Source: CAYFWF01 sp964346815 (GTDB lineage: Bacteria > Acidobacteriota > Aminicenantia > Aminicenantales > Aminicenantaceae). Taken from it: a stretch of 43,433 nucleotides of DNA. The DNA lies in the NCBI GenBank assembly GCA_964346815.1, contig CAYFWF010000002.1:1-43433 (forward strand), given 5' to 3'. Positions 1 through 9,464 of the stretch are shown here, piece after piece (the first letter of the stretch is position 1; each line of letters starts with the position of its first letter). Below the pieces are notes generated by a model. It did not search any database. It saw only the letters and a list, made by a program, of their open reading frames with translations, and was not told the DNA's origin. The translations under genes and the position numbers were made by a program.

Positions 1-56
1 ATCACGAGGAGCACAGCGAGGCGGTGATCTCTCATGCAATGGACGCATTCATTAAT

Positions 57-86
57 TTGACACCCATATGCATTCCCTGATATCCT
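57..86 (+). promoter_or_regulatory. Candidate sigma70-type promoter of the Ser/Thr kinase gene
   Basis: A perfect TTGACA (57-62) is followed after 18 nt by TATCCT (81-86), which matches 4 of 6 consensus positions. Transcription would start near 93. The kinase ATG at 123 has AAGGGG at 111-116 as ribosome binding site. The -10 box is weak, so this is only a candidate. Confidence 0.35.
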
Positions 87-122
87 TTTGCTGACCGAAT
101 ATGGGTACCCAAGGGGACAACA

Positions 123-3100
123 ATGGCAAAAAGATGTCCTAAATGTATCTCAGACAATCCCGAGACTGCAGCCTTTTGTGCCGATTGTGGGACACAACTC
201 CCTTCTGTCGAGGATATAAAGGTTACGGAAACCATGGAAACCCCCAAAGAAGAGCTGACCACAGGATCAACATTTGCGGGAAGGTATCAGATAATAGAGG
301 AGTTAGGAAAAGGAGGAATGGGCAGAGTCTATAAAGCCCTTGATAAAGAGGTTAATGCTAAAGTTGCTCTTAAACTCATTAAACCAGAAATCGCTTCTGA
401 TAAAAAGACAATCGAGAGATTCAGAAATGAGCTGAAAGTAGCTCGTGACATCGCTCATAAGAACGTCTGCCGGATGTACGATTTAGGTAAAGAAGAAAGT
501 GCTTATTATATCACTATGGAATATGTATCGGGTGAAGATTTAAAGAGCTTTATCCGAAGGTCAGGAGTTATATCCGTAGGTAAAGCGATATCAATTGCTA
601 ATCAGGTCTGTGAGGGTTTGATCGAAGCCCATAGGCTGGGAGTTGTTCATCGGGATCTCAAGCCCCAGAACATCATGATAGACAAGGATGGAAATGCCCG
701 GATCATGGACTTCGGCATAGCTCGCTCTCTAAGGACAAAGGGAATCACAGGATCAGGAGTTATGATCGGCACTCCTGAGTATATGTCTCCTGAGCAAGTT
801 GATGGAAAAGAGGCTGGTCAGAGGGCAGATATTTATTCTCTTGGAGTCATTCTGTATGAGATGGTTACGGGCAGAGTTCCATTTGAAGGAGATTCTCCCT
901 TTTCCATAGGTGTAAAACAAAAAAGCGAGATTCCTCGACCTCCCAAAGATATCAATGACCAGATTCCAGATGACCTGAACCGGGTGATCCTCAAGTGCAT
1001 GGAAAAGGAAAAAGAAAATAGGTATCAAAGCGTTAGCGAGCTGCATTCTGAATTGATGAACCTTGAGAGAGGCATTCCGACTACAGAAAGAATTGTCCCT
1101 CAAAGAAAGCCTTTTACCTCGAGGGAAATAACCGTCCAATTCAGCCTGAAAAGACTCTTCATTCCGGCCCTTATTGTCCTCACAGTTGCCATAGCCGCCA
1201 TTTTTTTCTGGCAGTTCATTCGCCAAAAAGAAGCCATGCCAGTCGCTCCATCCGATAAACCCTCACTCGCCATCGTTTATTTTGAAAACAACACCGGAGA
1301 CGAAAGTCTGGACCATTGGCGCAAAGCCCTCTGCGAGCTTTTAATTGCTGACCTGACACAATCCAAGTACATCCGGGTTCTAAGCAGCGACAGGCTCATC
1401 GATATTCTCAGTGACTTGGAACAGGTCGAGGCAAAGAGCTTACCGTCATCGGTCCTCAAGCAAGTTGCGGCCAGGGGAGGATCGACCCACATCCTGCGGG
1501 GAAGTTACACAAAAGCAGGAGAACAGTTCAGAATAGATGCTATCCTTCAGGAAGTCTCTACCATGGAGTCAATAGGATCCGACCGCATCGAAGGAAAAGG
1601 CGAAGAAAGTTTTCTCTCCATGGTGGATGAGCTGACAAAGAAGGTCAAGACACACTTCCAGCTTTCTGAAGAGGAGATCGCTGAGGATATTGATGATGAT
1701 ATCGAGAAGATCACAACCTCCTCCCCTGATGCATTGAAATACTATATTGAAGGGCGAAAATATCACCTTATATCTAATTATGAAGAGAGCATCGAATTCA
1801 TGGAAAAGGCGCTTGCTATAGATCCTGAATTTGCAATGGCCTACAGATCCCTGGCTCAGAGTTATGGCAATCTCGGCTTCAGACCTCGACTAAAGGAAAA
1901 CATGGAGAAGGCCTTGGAACTCTCGGATCGACTTCCGGCAAAAGAACGTTTTTTTATCGAGGGAGACTATTACAGCTTTTCCGAAAAGACCTTTGATAAG
2001 TCTATAGAGGCATATAAAAAATTGCTGGAGCTCTATCCGGACGACCCCAGCGGAAATCACAATTTGGCAGTAAGGTATTCGTCTATAGGAGAAAAACAGA
2101 AGGCCATCGAGCATTATGACATAAACAGGAAAAATAATGATTTGTCATTGTTAGGATACGGAAATCTGGCTAGTGTTTACCGGCAAGTGGGATCTTATGA
2201 TAAAGCTAGAGAACTCCTCGAAGAGGCGCTTCAGGAGCATCCAGATAGTGCTGTCGTTCATCGGTATTTAGCCAATCACTATCGATTGGGAAAGAAATAC
2301 GACCTTGCCATAGCAGAGATAAATAAGACTTTTGCTCTCGAGCCTGCAAAAGGAACTATGGTATATAGACAAAATTTTTATCAAAGAGCAGTGATTTATT
2401 TTTATACAAACAATCTGGCAAAAGCTGCTGAAGATTACCAATGGCTGCTTCGACAGAGAGAGCCGCAGGCTGTCTATTTAGGTTCTATGGGTTTGGTAAA
2501 TCTCAATATTTTGCAGGGAAAATTCAAAGGAACAAAGGACATAATCAGGCCAATTATCGATCAAGGAAAGAATTATGGCGTGTATTGGCCTATTTCAGAG
2601 GCTTATCTGAAATTCGCTTACATCGATCTAAAAACAGATGAGCTCGCACAAGCTCTTGAAGATTGTGATAATTCCATAGTTTATGCATTGAAAGCCGAAG
2701 ATCCAGGCAGACAAAGGCGAGCCTTGCACCTCAAGGGTTTGGCTTATTTGAAGATGAACTCGATGGAGGAAAGCTTAAAAACAGCAGAGGAGTTGAGGAT
2801 TTTAATCCTCGATTCTCCCAATCTGCAGCTCTTGCATTACTTTCATCATCTGACAGGTATGATCGAGCTTAAACAGAACGACTTTTCTCAGGCAATCGAT
2901 GACCTTGAAAAAGCTTTGACCCTTCAGACCAGTGATCCGAATGTCAGACGAGCAGATTATATTGAGTCATTAGCAAAGGCTTACGCCGTCTCAGGAGACC
3001 TGAACAAAGCGCAGGCGGAGTACGAAAAGATCACAAAGGGAAATATTGACAGGCTTTCTTATGGTGACATTTATGCCCGGAGTTTTTATGAGCTGGGGAA

Positions 3101-3239
3101 AATATATGAGCTAAAAGGATGGAAAGGCAAGGCCATAGAGCAATACGAGAAATTCCTTGAACTCTGGAAGAACGCTGACCCTGGGATCGCTGAGGTTGAG
3201 GATGCCAGGGAAAGACTGGCTGGATTGTCAGGAAATTAA
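123..3239 (+). CDS. Membrane-anchored Ser/Thr protein kinase with zinc ribbon and TPR domain
   Basis: A 1038-residue Hanks-type (PknB-like) receptor kinase. The N-terminus is a zinc ribbon with two CxxC pairs (residues 5-25). The kinase domain follows, with the glycine-rich loop LGKGGMGRVY near residue 62, the ATP-binding Lys84, the catalytic loop HRDLKPQN (HRD at 176-178) and DFG at 196-198. All key residues are present, so it should be active. One membrane segment lies at about 345-366. The stretch of about 380-520 resembles the FlgO/TolB-like domain seen in adenylate cyclase and kinase-TPR proteins (it begins SLAIVYFENNTGDES). TPR-like repeats fill about 555-1030. The ATG has a good Shine-Dalgarno. 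The kinase should be cytoplasmic and the TPR part on the other side of the membrane, probably as a sensor or scaffold. The ligand is unknown. The next gene begins 2 nt after the stop, so the two are probably cotranscribed. Confidence 0.93.
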   Translation: MAKRCPKCISDNPETAAFCADCGTQLPSVEDIKVTETMETPKEELTTGSTFAGRYQIIEELGKGGMGRVYKALDKEVNAKVALKLIKPEIASDKKTIERFRNELKVARDIAHKNVCRMYDLGKEESAYYITMEYVSGEDLKSFIRRSGVISVGKAISIANQVCEGLIEAHRLGVVHRDLKPQNIMIDKDGNARIMDFGIARSLRTKGITGSGVMIGTPEYMSPEQVDGKEAGQRADIYSLGVILYEMVTGRVPFEGDSPFSIGVKQKSEIPRPPKDINDQIPDDLNRVILKCMEKEKENRYQSVSELHSELMNLERGIPTTERIVPQRKPFTSREITVQFSLKRLFIPALIVLTVAIAAIFFWQFIRQKEAMPVAPSDKPSLAIVYFENNTGDESLDHWRKALCELLIADLTQSKYIRVLSSDRLIDILSDLEQVEAKSLPSSVLKQVAARGGSTHILRGSYTKAGEQFRIDAILQEVSTMESIGSDRIEGKGEESFLSMVDELTKKVKTHFQLSEEEIAEDIDDDIEKITTSSPDALKYYIEGRKYHLISNYEESIEFMEKALAIDPEFAMAYRSLAQSYGNLGFRPRLKENMEKALELSDRLPAKERFFIEGDYYSFSEKTFDKSIEAYKKLLELYPDDPSGNHNLAVRYSSIGEKQKAIEHYDINRKNNDLSLLGYGNLASVYRQVGSYDKARELLEEALQEHPDSAVVHRYLANHYRLGKKYDLAIAEINKTFALEPAKGTMVYRQNFYQRAVIYFYTNNLAKAAEDYQWLLRQREPQAVYLGSMGLVNLNILQGKFKGTKDIIRPIIDQGKNYGVYWPISEAYLKFAYIDLKTDELAQALEDCDNSIVYALKAEDPGRQRRALHLKGLAYLKMNSMEESLKTAEELRILILDSPNLQLLHYFHHLTGMIELKQNDFSQAIDDLEKALTLQTSDPNVRRADYIESLAKAYAVSGDLNKAQAEYEKITKGNIDRLSYGDIYARSFYELGKIYELKGWKGKAIEQYEKFLELWKNADPGIAEVEDARERLAGLSGN

Positions 3240-3241
3240 TA

Positions 3242-4063
3242 TTGAAAATCTTCTCTTTATATCGTGATTTTTTTAAATTTCTAGACCAAGAATCCTTTCC
3301 TGCTGAAAAATGGAGGACCTATCATTTTGTGTATTATCAACCTCATCGGGAATTTCTAAGAACTTATTTCACACATTTTCCTTTATTAGACACTCGTAGC
3401 CTTAGGCAGAGAGTTGAAGGGATTAAAAGGACAGATTATTCCGTACTCAGACATCTTATCTCGATTTGTCCTCCTGAGAAAATGGTCAATGAAGCTTATG
3501 TAAGGTGCAGAAAGATAATGCCACCTGAAGAAGAGCCAGATGTCTATCTATTTATAGGATTTTTCAGCCCTGATGGTTTTGTTATGGATTATAAGAAAAA
3601 GCCTGTTATCTGTTTTGGGTTGGAGAGATTTAAGGATTTCGAGCTATTGAAAATTCTCTTTGTGCATGAGTATGCACATTTGCTTTTAAATCAAGGAGGG
3701 GAAGAAATCCCTCAGGAGAAAAGATTCCAATGGTTAACGATCTCTGAGGGAGTGGCTGTATATCTGTCACTTCTGGCCTTCCCAAACCGCAAATTATCTG
3801 ATCATCTGTTATTCACAAACGACAAATTAAATTGGTGTCAAAAGAATGAATTCTATATGAGAGAAAAATGCCTTTCAAGGAAATTGACGTCTCAAGAGTT
3901 GATCGACCTCTATAAACAGGGAGCTCCCGATCTTGATATTCCTCCTGGTGTAGGCAGATATCTTGGCTTTCAAGCAGTGCAGAAGTATGTAGATCATAAA
4001 GCCAGAGACGGGATCAAAGACCTTCTATCAGATAGAAAGAAAACATTGGCTTTGGAATTATAG
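3242..4063 (+). CDS. Putative HExxH (gluzincin-like) metalloprotease
   Basis: A 273-residue protein without an obvious signal peptide. The motif VHEYAHLLL gives HExxH at 142-146, and ISEG places a candidate third zinc ligand at Glu169, a gluzincin-like spacing. This pattern resembles DUF2268-like or other predicted zinc peptidases, but I cannot name a family with certainty. The start is TTG at 3242, 2 nt after the kinase stop, with AGGA about 8 nt upstream, so translation is likely coupled to the kinase gene. The tight coupling suggests it works with, or is controlled by, the kinase. That is inference. Substrate and activity are unknown. Confidence 0.75.
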   Translation: MKIFSLYRDFFKFLDQESFPAEKWRTYHFVYYQPHREFLRTYFTHFPLLDTRSLRQRVEGIKRTDYSVLRHLISICPPEKMVNEAYVRCRKIMPPEEEPDVYLFIGFFSPDGFVMDYKKKPVICFGLERFKDFELLKILFVHEYAHLLLNQGGEEIPQEKRFQWLTISEGVAVYLSLLAFPNRKLSDHLLFTNDKLNWCQKNEFYMREKCLSRKLTSQELIDLYKQGAPDLDIPPGVGRYLGFQAVQKYVDHKARDGIKDLLSDRKKTLALEL

Positions 4064-4239
4064 CAGGCGACCTTTCAGCTGCATTCGAACTCTCACCTTG
4101 TGGAAAGAGACTGTCTCCGGTAGACTTGAGATCCAAGATGGAAATGATAGGCTGGCAGAAGCTGATATCAAATAAAAATAAACCTATTGCTACAGGAAAT
4201 CGTCATAAATGATAAAACAGTTTTCGCAGAGGAGGTGTC

Positions 4240-6324
4240 ATGCGAGTGAATAGAAAAATCCTGTTAATCCATTTGGCATGCTTATGTATGGTGATGGCAT
4301 CCTGCAGCGACACGTCTCCCGACTCATCGGATTCCCAGGGTTGGGGGACAGCATCGACACCGGCTGGGAAGCCGGCGTTCTATGTTCCGATGGATCCTCC
4401 GTCGGCCTCCTATACTATCGAGGCAACCTGCAGTGTCAATGGTTCCGATGTCCCGCTCGAAGGACATATGGCTGTTAATCTCGGGAATACCACAAAGCGC
4501 CCTATCTCAGTTATAGCGCTTAGATGGACAGCAAATCCCAAGAATACCTTGGATGTTTCGGTCGGCGGCATTCGGCTCGAGAAGCATCCCGAACAGCCCT
4601 CCGATCCCCATGTCCGCTTTTTCATCCTTCCTGAAGCCCTCAAGCCAAATCATACCACTGCAATCGACATTGATTTCAGTATTACCCTCCAAGCGCAATC
4701 CAATGGCGACATCCTCCGTAATTTTTGGCATCCACAACTATGGTGGGAAGGCCGGCCCACGCGTGATTCCTATCGAGTCAGGCTCGATCCGCCCACTCCG
4801 GAGTACAAAGCCGCCTACTCTGGCCGTTTTAATCCATCCACGAACTATTATGAGAATCCTGGCGTCACGACAAACTTCGGTTTCCTTTTCTCGAAGTCCG
4901 CTTTTATCGAAGAGCGCGATGCAGATGGCGTCCAAGTCCGCACCCTCTTCAAGGAAGAAGGCCGCGAATGCGCCATGCTCTGCCTCGAGACCGCCGTTGA
5001 TGTTATCAAATTTTACAAAGAATACCACGGCAGCTTTCCCTTCGAGTCCCTCACCATCATACCTGGCGGATCACGCCCCATGGGCGGCTACCCTTTTGCT
5101 TCAGCTCTTGTCGTTATCCACGGCCAGCAGGCCTTCGACCAGAGGCCGCTGCTTCACTGGAAGTGGATAACAGCCCATGAAATCGGACACCAGTACTGGG
5201 GGGAATACATCATGTCCGGAGATGAAGGGAGTGACTACACAGAGTCGTGGCTCATGATTGGCATGGGTATATTCGCAGACCGCGCCTACACAGAATACCG
5301 TGGTCTGCCCGACGACAAACACGTGGGCTTTTTCAACAGATACAAATCAGGTGTAAATGAATATTTAGATACGACCGCCGATGCCCCTGAATCCCTAAAA
5401 GCCCAGCAGAACTATGACCGAAACAACGTGCTCATCCACGGCAAGGGATACAGTATTGTGAGCGCTCTTCGCCATATCCTTGGCGATGAACGCTTCAATC
5501 GCCTTTACCTGCGTGCTGTTCGCGAATACGGCGGTAAACGCATGAGCTACAGAGATCTCCGAAGGATGGCCGAGGAAGAATGCGGGGAGAATCTGGGCTG
5601 GTTCTTCGAATCGTGGGTACGCTCTCCAAGATATCTCTGTTATGAGATTACAGATCAGGAAAGCAAGCAGAAGAACGATGGTTTCGTGAGCGTGATCAAG
5701 GTAGAACGCAAGGGGGGAAGAGACAGCTTTTCTATGCCTATTGATGTTCAGGCCACCTTTGAGGACGGTTCGACCCAGACTGCCTGGATAGGCCGCTTCA
5801 AAGACAAAATGGACGTTCGATTCGAGAGTGCAGCCAAGCTCGAGGATGCCGTTCTCGATCCCAGGGACTTGCTGGCCCGGCTAGAAAAGCCCCGTCCAGT
5901 AATTCCTAAGGAACTGCCCGGACGCATCCGCAACCTGCCCTACAGCAATGCCTGGGATGAGGGCCTCGAACTGTACAAGATGGCTGTGAAGCACGATGTC
6001 CAGAACCACAGGATATGGTTTAAGCTGGGCATGGTCATCTTCGAGGGAGGCTATCTCGAGGAATCCCTCGACTGTTTCCATAGGATTCATGAGATGGAGA
6101 AACCTGTGGAATATGATTTTATGGCCCTTATCTGGATGGGAAATATCTGGGATGCCCGCGGCAACAGGGAAGAAGCGGTCAAGTTTTACCGGCTCGCTGA
6201 GGCGACGGGTTCCAAGATCGCCGTGCGCCACGACCAGTTCGGAATCCAGTCTTCTCCCGAATGGATCGAGTCCCGACTCAAGGAGCCATACGACTGGTCG
6301 ACAGTGATAAAGAAAAAAAGATAG
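4240..6324 (+). CDS. M1-family-like metallopeptidase, lipoprotein, with C-terminal TPR-like tail
   Basis: A 694-residue predicted lipoprotein: a hydrophobic leader ends at a lipobox-like MAS-C with Cys22. A beta-sandwich N-domain precedes the gluzincin site HEIGHQYW (His313, Glu314, His317). A downstream Glu335 in YTESW sits 17 residues after the second His, one fewer than the usual 18 in M1. Where M1 exopeptidases have GAMEN the sequence reads PMGGYPFAS and lacks the Glu, so the aminopeptidase substrate anchor is missing. The last ~120 residues resemble TPR helices. The ATG has AGAGGAGG about 6 nt upstream. The annotated end lies in a run of seven A; adding one A would extend the protein with a sequence ending EDARKILAGLK, close to the kinase's own C-terminal EDARERLAGL, so the 3' end may be frameshifted. 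Confidence 0.85.
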   Translation: MRVNRKILLIHLACLCMVMASCSDTSPDSSDSQGWGTASTPAGKPAFYVPMDPPSASYTIEATCSVNGSDVPLEGHMAVNLGNTTKRPISVIALRWTANPKNTLDVSVGGIRLEKHPEQPSDPHVRFFILPEALKPNHTTAIDIDFSITLQAQSNGDILRNFWHPQLWWEGRPTRDSYRVRLDPPTPEYKAAYSGRFNPSTNYYENPGVTTNFGFLFSKSAFIEERDADGVQVRTLFKEEGRECAMLCLETAVDVIKFYKEYHGSFPFESLTIIPGGSRPMGGYPFASALVVIHGQQAFDQRPLLHWKWITAHEIGHQYWGEYIMSGDEGSDYTESWLMIGMGIFADRAYTEYRGLPDDKHVGFFNRYKSGVNEYLDTTADAPESLKAQQNYDRNNVLIHGKGYSIVSALRHILGDERFNRLYLRAVREYGGKRMSYRDLRRMAEEECGENLGWFFESWVRSPRYLCYEITDQESKQKNDGFVSVIKVERKGGRDSFSMPIDVQATFEDGSTQTAWIGRFKDKMDVRFESAAKLEDAVLDPRDLLARLEKPRPVIPKELPGRIRNLPYSNAWDEGLELYKMAVKHDVQNHRIWFKLGMVIFEGGYLEESLDCFHRIHEMEKPVEYDFMALIWMGNIWDARGNREEAVKFYRLAEATGSKIAVRHDQFGIQSSPEWIESRLKEPYDWSTVIKKKR

Positions 6325-6400
6325 AAGACGCCAGGAAGATTCTGGCTGGATTAAAGTGGCTATCTTCAGCATTATTTTCCCGTCATCCTGATTCCAATTG
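6321..6400 (+). other. Out-of-frame C-terminal extension after the M1-like gene
   Basis: After the poly-A run at 6313-6319 the next frame reads IEDARKILAGLKWLSS and continues to a TGA near 6400. Its core matches the C-terminal EDARERLAGL of the kinase-TPR protein at 3200-3239. It looks like a former TPR-protein C-terminus separated from the M1-like gene by a single-base slip, or a remnant left by recombination. Confidence 0.4.
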
Positions 6401-6500
6401 AGAATGAAGGAGTTTTTCTCATGATACAGCAACCTTTCTGTGCGATAGACGTATTACTATATGTGTAAGTTACGTAAAACCTGATTCAGGATAAGAAAAC

Positions 6501-6821
6501 ATGAAAGAACTGACGTTATTGGAACAGATGATTTTAGCTGCCATCATCGCTCTCAAAGAAAATGCCTATGGTGTAACCATCCGGAAAAGAGCTGCAAAGA
6601 TGACCGGAAAGCGGTTGATGTATGGAACGCTCTACAATGCGCTCGACCAGCTTTCACGCAAAGGATATGTGGCAAAAACAAAAGGATCCACATCATCGGC
6701 AAGAGGGGGAAGGCCGCGGATTTACTATGCCTTGACTTCTGAGGGGATGAGTGCACTTCGGGCTTCCTACAATCTGCACTGCGCCATCTGGAAAAGTATT
6801 CCAGGATTCCGCGGAGACTAA
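6501..6821 (+). CDS. PadR-family transcriptional regulator
   Basis: A 106-residue winged-helix protein of the PadR type. It has the typical start (LLEQMILAAI, then AYGVTIRKRA), a recognition helix region with MYGTLYNALDQLSRKGYV, and the beta-wing ending RGGRPRIYYALTSEG. Length and motif order fit PadR. The ATG at 6501 has AGGATAAG upstream. The permease gene begins 5 nt after its stop, the usual pairing in which PadR controls an FtsX/MacB-type permease. A TTACGTAA palindrome at 6470-6477 just upstream could be part of its operator, though the classical ATGT-N8-ACAT spacing is not met. Confidence 0.93.
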   Translation: MKELTLLEQMILAAIIALKENAYGVTIRKRAAKMTGKRLMYGTLYNALDQLSRKGYVAKTKGSTSSARGGRPRIYYALTSEGMSALRASYNLHCAIWKSIPGFRGD

Positions 6822-6826
6822 GGATT

Positions 6827-9373
6827 ATGGCTCAATTCAAGGATCATCCGCCGAAGCTGGGTCAGAAACTGATCTCTCTCCTCGGACATTACGAATGGGA
6901 ATACTCTGTGTCCGGTGATTGCAGCGAAGAATTCAGAGAGCGTGTGAAGGAGAAGGGAAGGCGCGGTGCCTTCTTATGGTACTGGGGTCAGGTCATATTT
7001 GCGCTTGCCTCCTATTCAAGACTTTCTACATCGATAGGAGCTGCTATGCTTAAAAATTATCTTAAAATCACATGGAGAAACATCCGAAACAATAAAATAT
7101 ATTCTTTCATCAACATCATGGGATTGGCGGTGGGAATGGCCTGCTGCATTCTTATCCTTTTGTGGGTTCAGGATGAACTCAGTTACGACAAGTTCCATAC
7201 AAACTACGGCGATATCTACAGGACTATTCCTGAACTTCAGGGGACCAAGTACTCCTCCAATCCTTTGGCTCTGGCTGCGGTTTTTAAAGAGCAATATCCG
7301 GAAGTGCGGCAAATCACGAGATTTTGCTCTAGATATTGGCTCATGAAATATGGGGATAGAATCTATAACGAGCGAGGAGCCCTGGTTGACGACGATTTTT
7401 TAAATATATTCACATTTCCGCTCATTGAAGGAACTCCTGAGACAGTGTTTGCAAGCAGGGAGTCAATCGTTTTAACAGAACGAGCCGCTTCCAAATATTT
7501 CGGGAATCAAGATCCGATCGGCAAATCTTTGTTGATTAACAACGATATTGACCTGATCGTGACCGGTGTCTTGAAGGATGTTCCCCAGAATTCACACCTG
7601 CAGTTTGATTTTCTTGCTTCCATGAGTCTCATGGGAGAGCGGGGAGATACCAGTTGGTCCTATGAAGCAAGAACATACGCTCTGCTGGAGGAAAATGTCT
7701 CCATACTTGACTTTGCAGACAAGATCTCTGGATTTATCATGGAGCATGATAAACGAACGAATCAGAAAGTTATCCTTCATATCCAGCCTCTCTCTCAGGT
7801 TCATATGTATTCCTTAAACGGCACGGACCCAGTTGTATACGTATACATATTCTTGACGATTGCCGTAGCCATCCTGATTATTGCCTGCATCAATTTTATA
7901 AACCTCACCACAGCCAGGTCGAACACCCGGGCCAAAGAGATCGGAATGAGGAAGGTGGTAGGCGCAGAAAGAGCGGATATCGTCAGGCAATTTATCGGAG
8001 AATCTTTCGTTCTATCGGCTCTCGCGCTTTGGGTGGCTCTCGTTTTGGTTTATCTCTTTTTGCCGACTTTTAATCAGCTTGCAGAAAAACAATTGACATT
8101 GAATATTACCGGCGATGTTCCGACATTTCTACTATTGATTGGAATTGTTCTTTTTACCGGCCTGGCATCCGGAAGTTATCCGGCCTTCATGCTCTCATCC
8201 TTCAGACCTTCGAACATACTCAGAAGAGGAAAGCTTCAGTCGGACTCGGGTGGCTTCGTACTCAGAAAAGTCCTGGTGGTCAGTCAATTCACCGCAACCA
8301 TCATCCTGATTATTGGCACCATCGTCATGTACAGGCAGCTCAACTACATCAGGAATAAAGATATCGGGCTGGACAGAGATCATGTGGTCGCCATATCCAT
8401 AAACAGGGAGTTGAGAGAAGCCTACAGGACATTCAAAAATGAGATCAAACAGAATCCGGATGTTATCAACGTTACTGCGGCCCGGAGAATACCGACAAAC
8501 ATTGGACATATGAATCCCGTTTATTGGGAAGGAAAAGGTCCTGAAGATTATGTCACCATGACAGATGCCTCTGTGGACTATGATTATTTTGGAACCCTCG
8601 GAATGCAAATCATCCAGGGCAGAAGCTTTTCTGAGAATTACGCAACGGACCGAGAGAATTACATCCTGAACGAAGAAGCCTTAAGGATCACGGGATTGGA
8701 ATCGCCCCTCGGGAAGATGTTTTCCTGCTGGGAGGATGAGGGAAAAATCATCGGTATCGTCAAGAATTTTCATGCCAGCTCGCTTCACAGTGAAATTGGA
8801 CCTGTCATTTTTACCTTATCCCAGCGGCATGGCTCTCACAGCTATATTTTTGTAAAAATAAGACCTAACGATATATCAGGAACCATAGCCTATTTGGAAA
8901 AAAAGGCGGCTGAATTTGCGCCCAATAATTTGTTTGAATATACATTTCTGGACGATGAATTCAACAGACAGTACGGGAATGACCAGCGGAGAGGCGAGAT
9001 TTATAAATCTTTCACATTTCTAGCCATATTCATCTCTTGTCTCGGGCTTTTCGGGATGGCTTCCTTCACCGCAGAGCAAAGGACAAAAGAGATCGGTATA
9101 CGCAAGGTTCTCGGGGCATCCATGACCAATATTATCGCTCTTATCTCCAAGGGCTTTCTGGTACTGCTTTTTGTATCCAATGCACTCGCGTGGCCTATCG
9201 CCTATTATCTGATGAATAAATTGCTGAACAATTATGCATACAGGGCCAGTATCGCGGTATGGATATTCGTTGTTTCAGGTTTAGCAGCGGTTTTTATTGC
9301 ACTGTTTACCGTATGCATAAAAATTATCAGGGCTGCCCTTTCCAATCCCGTTAACAGCTTGAGGTATGAATGA
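6827..9373 (+). CDS. ABC transporter permease (MacB/FtsX type) with permease-prefix domain
   Basis: An 848-residue inner-membrane protein. Residues 1-73 form the permease-prefix domain seen in PadR-linked orphan permeases of Acidobacteria-like genomes. The MacB-type core follows: a membrane helix from about 86, a periplasmic MacB-PCD domain, three helices with the FtsX loop TRAKEIGMRKVVGA, a second periplasmic domain, and a second FtsX block with EQRTKEIGIRKVLGA. The duplication of the two halves is clear. No ATPase gene is nearby, so it must share one from elsewhere or act as an orphan. The first start (6827) is 5 nt after padR. An internal ATG at 7046 (MLKNYLK) has AGGAG 7 nt upstream and could give a form without the prefix. 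Substrate unknown; peptides or lipoproteins are typical of the family. Confidence 0.92.
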   Translation: MAQFKDHPPKLGQKLISLLGHYEWEYSVSGDCSEEFRERVKEKGRRGAFLWYWGQVIFALASYSRLSTSIGAAMLKNYLKITWRNIRNNKIYSFINIMGLAVGMACCILILLWVQDELSYDKFHTNYGDIYRTIPELQGTKYSSNPLALAAVFKEQYPEVRQITRFCSRYWLMKYGDRIYNERGALVDDDFLNIFTFPLIEGTPETVFASRESIVLTERAASKYFGNQDPIGKSLLINNDIDLIVTGVLKDVPQNSHLQFDFLASMSLMGERGDTSWSYEARTYALLEENVSILDFADKISGFIMEHDKRTNQKVILHIQPLSQVHMYSLNGTDPVVYVYIFLTIAVAILIIACINFINLTTARSNTRAKEIGMRKVVGAERADIVRQFIGESFVLSALALWVALVLVYLFLPTFNQLAEKQLTLNITGDVPTFLLLIGIVLFTGLASGSYPAFMLSSFRPSNILRRGKLQSDSGGFVLRKVLVVSQFTATIILIIGTIVMYRQLNYIRNKDIGLDRDHVVAISINRELREAYRTFKNEIKQNPDVINVTAARRIPTNIGHMNPVYWEGKGPEDYVTMTDASVDYDYFGTLGMQIIQGRSFSENYATDRENYILNEEALRITGLESPLGKMFSCWEDEGKIIGIVKNFHASSLHSEIGPVIFTLSQRHGSHSYIFVKIRPNDISGTIAYLEKKAAEFAPNNLFEYTFLDDEFNRQYGNDQRRGEIYKSFTFLAIFISCLGLFGMASFTAEQRTKEIGIRKVLGASMTNIIALISKGFLVLLFVSNALAWPIAYYLMNKLLNNYAYRASIAVWIFVVSGLAAVFIALFTVCIKIIRAALSNPVNSLRYE

Positions 9374-9434
9374 GTATGTTCTGGATTCAGGAAAGAACCG
9401 CCAGTTCGCAAAGCATAAGGCCGCAAATTCGAGC

Positions 9435-9464
9435 TTGACAGGGCCTCTTCCTTTGATTTACTAT
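9435..9464 (+). promoter_or_regulatory. Candidate promoter upstream of the subtilase gene
   Basis: Perfect TTGACA at 9435-9440, an 18-nt spacer, then TACTAT at 9459-9464 (4 of 6 to TATAAT). Transcription would start near 9471 and leave a leader of about 150 nt before the ATG at 9624. I recognise no riboswitch in that leader. A second TTGACT at 9574-9579 lacks a convincing -10. Confidence 0.4.

Noticed and set aside
4158..4175. AGCTGATATCAAATAA shared with the region near 40592
   Set aside because: A single 16-base AT-rich match between two intergenic regions is within chance for 43 kb and no repeat structure surrounds it.
4553..5170. 205-codon plus-strand frame inside the M1-like gene
   Set aside because: Low-complexity Ser/Pro/Arg-rich text in a shadow frame of a gene with intact motifs; no ribosome site of its own.
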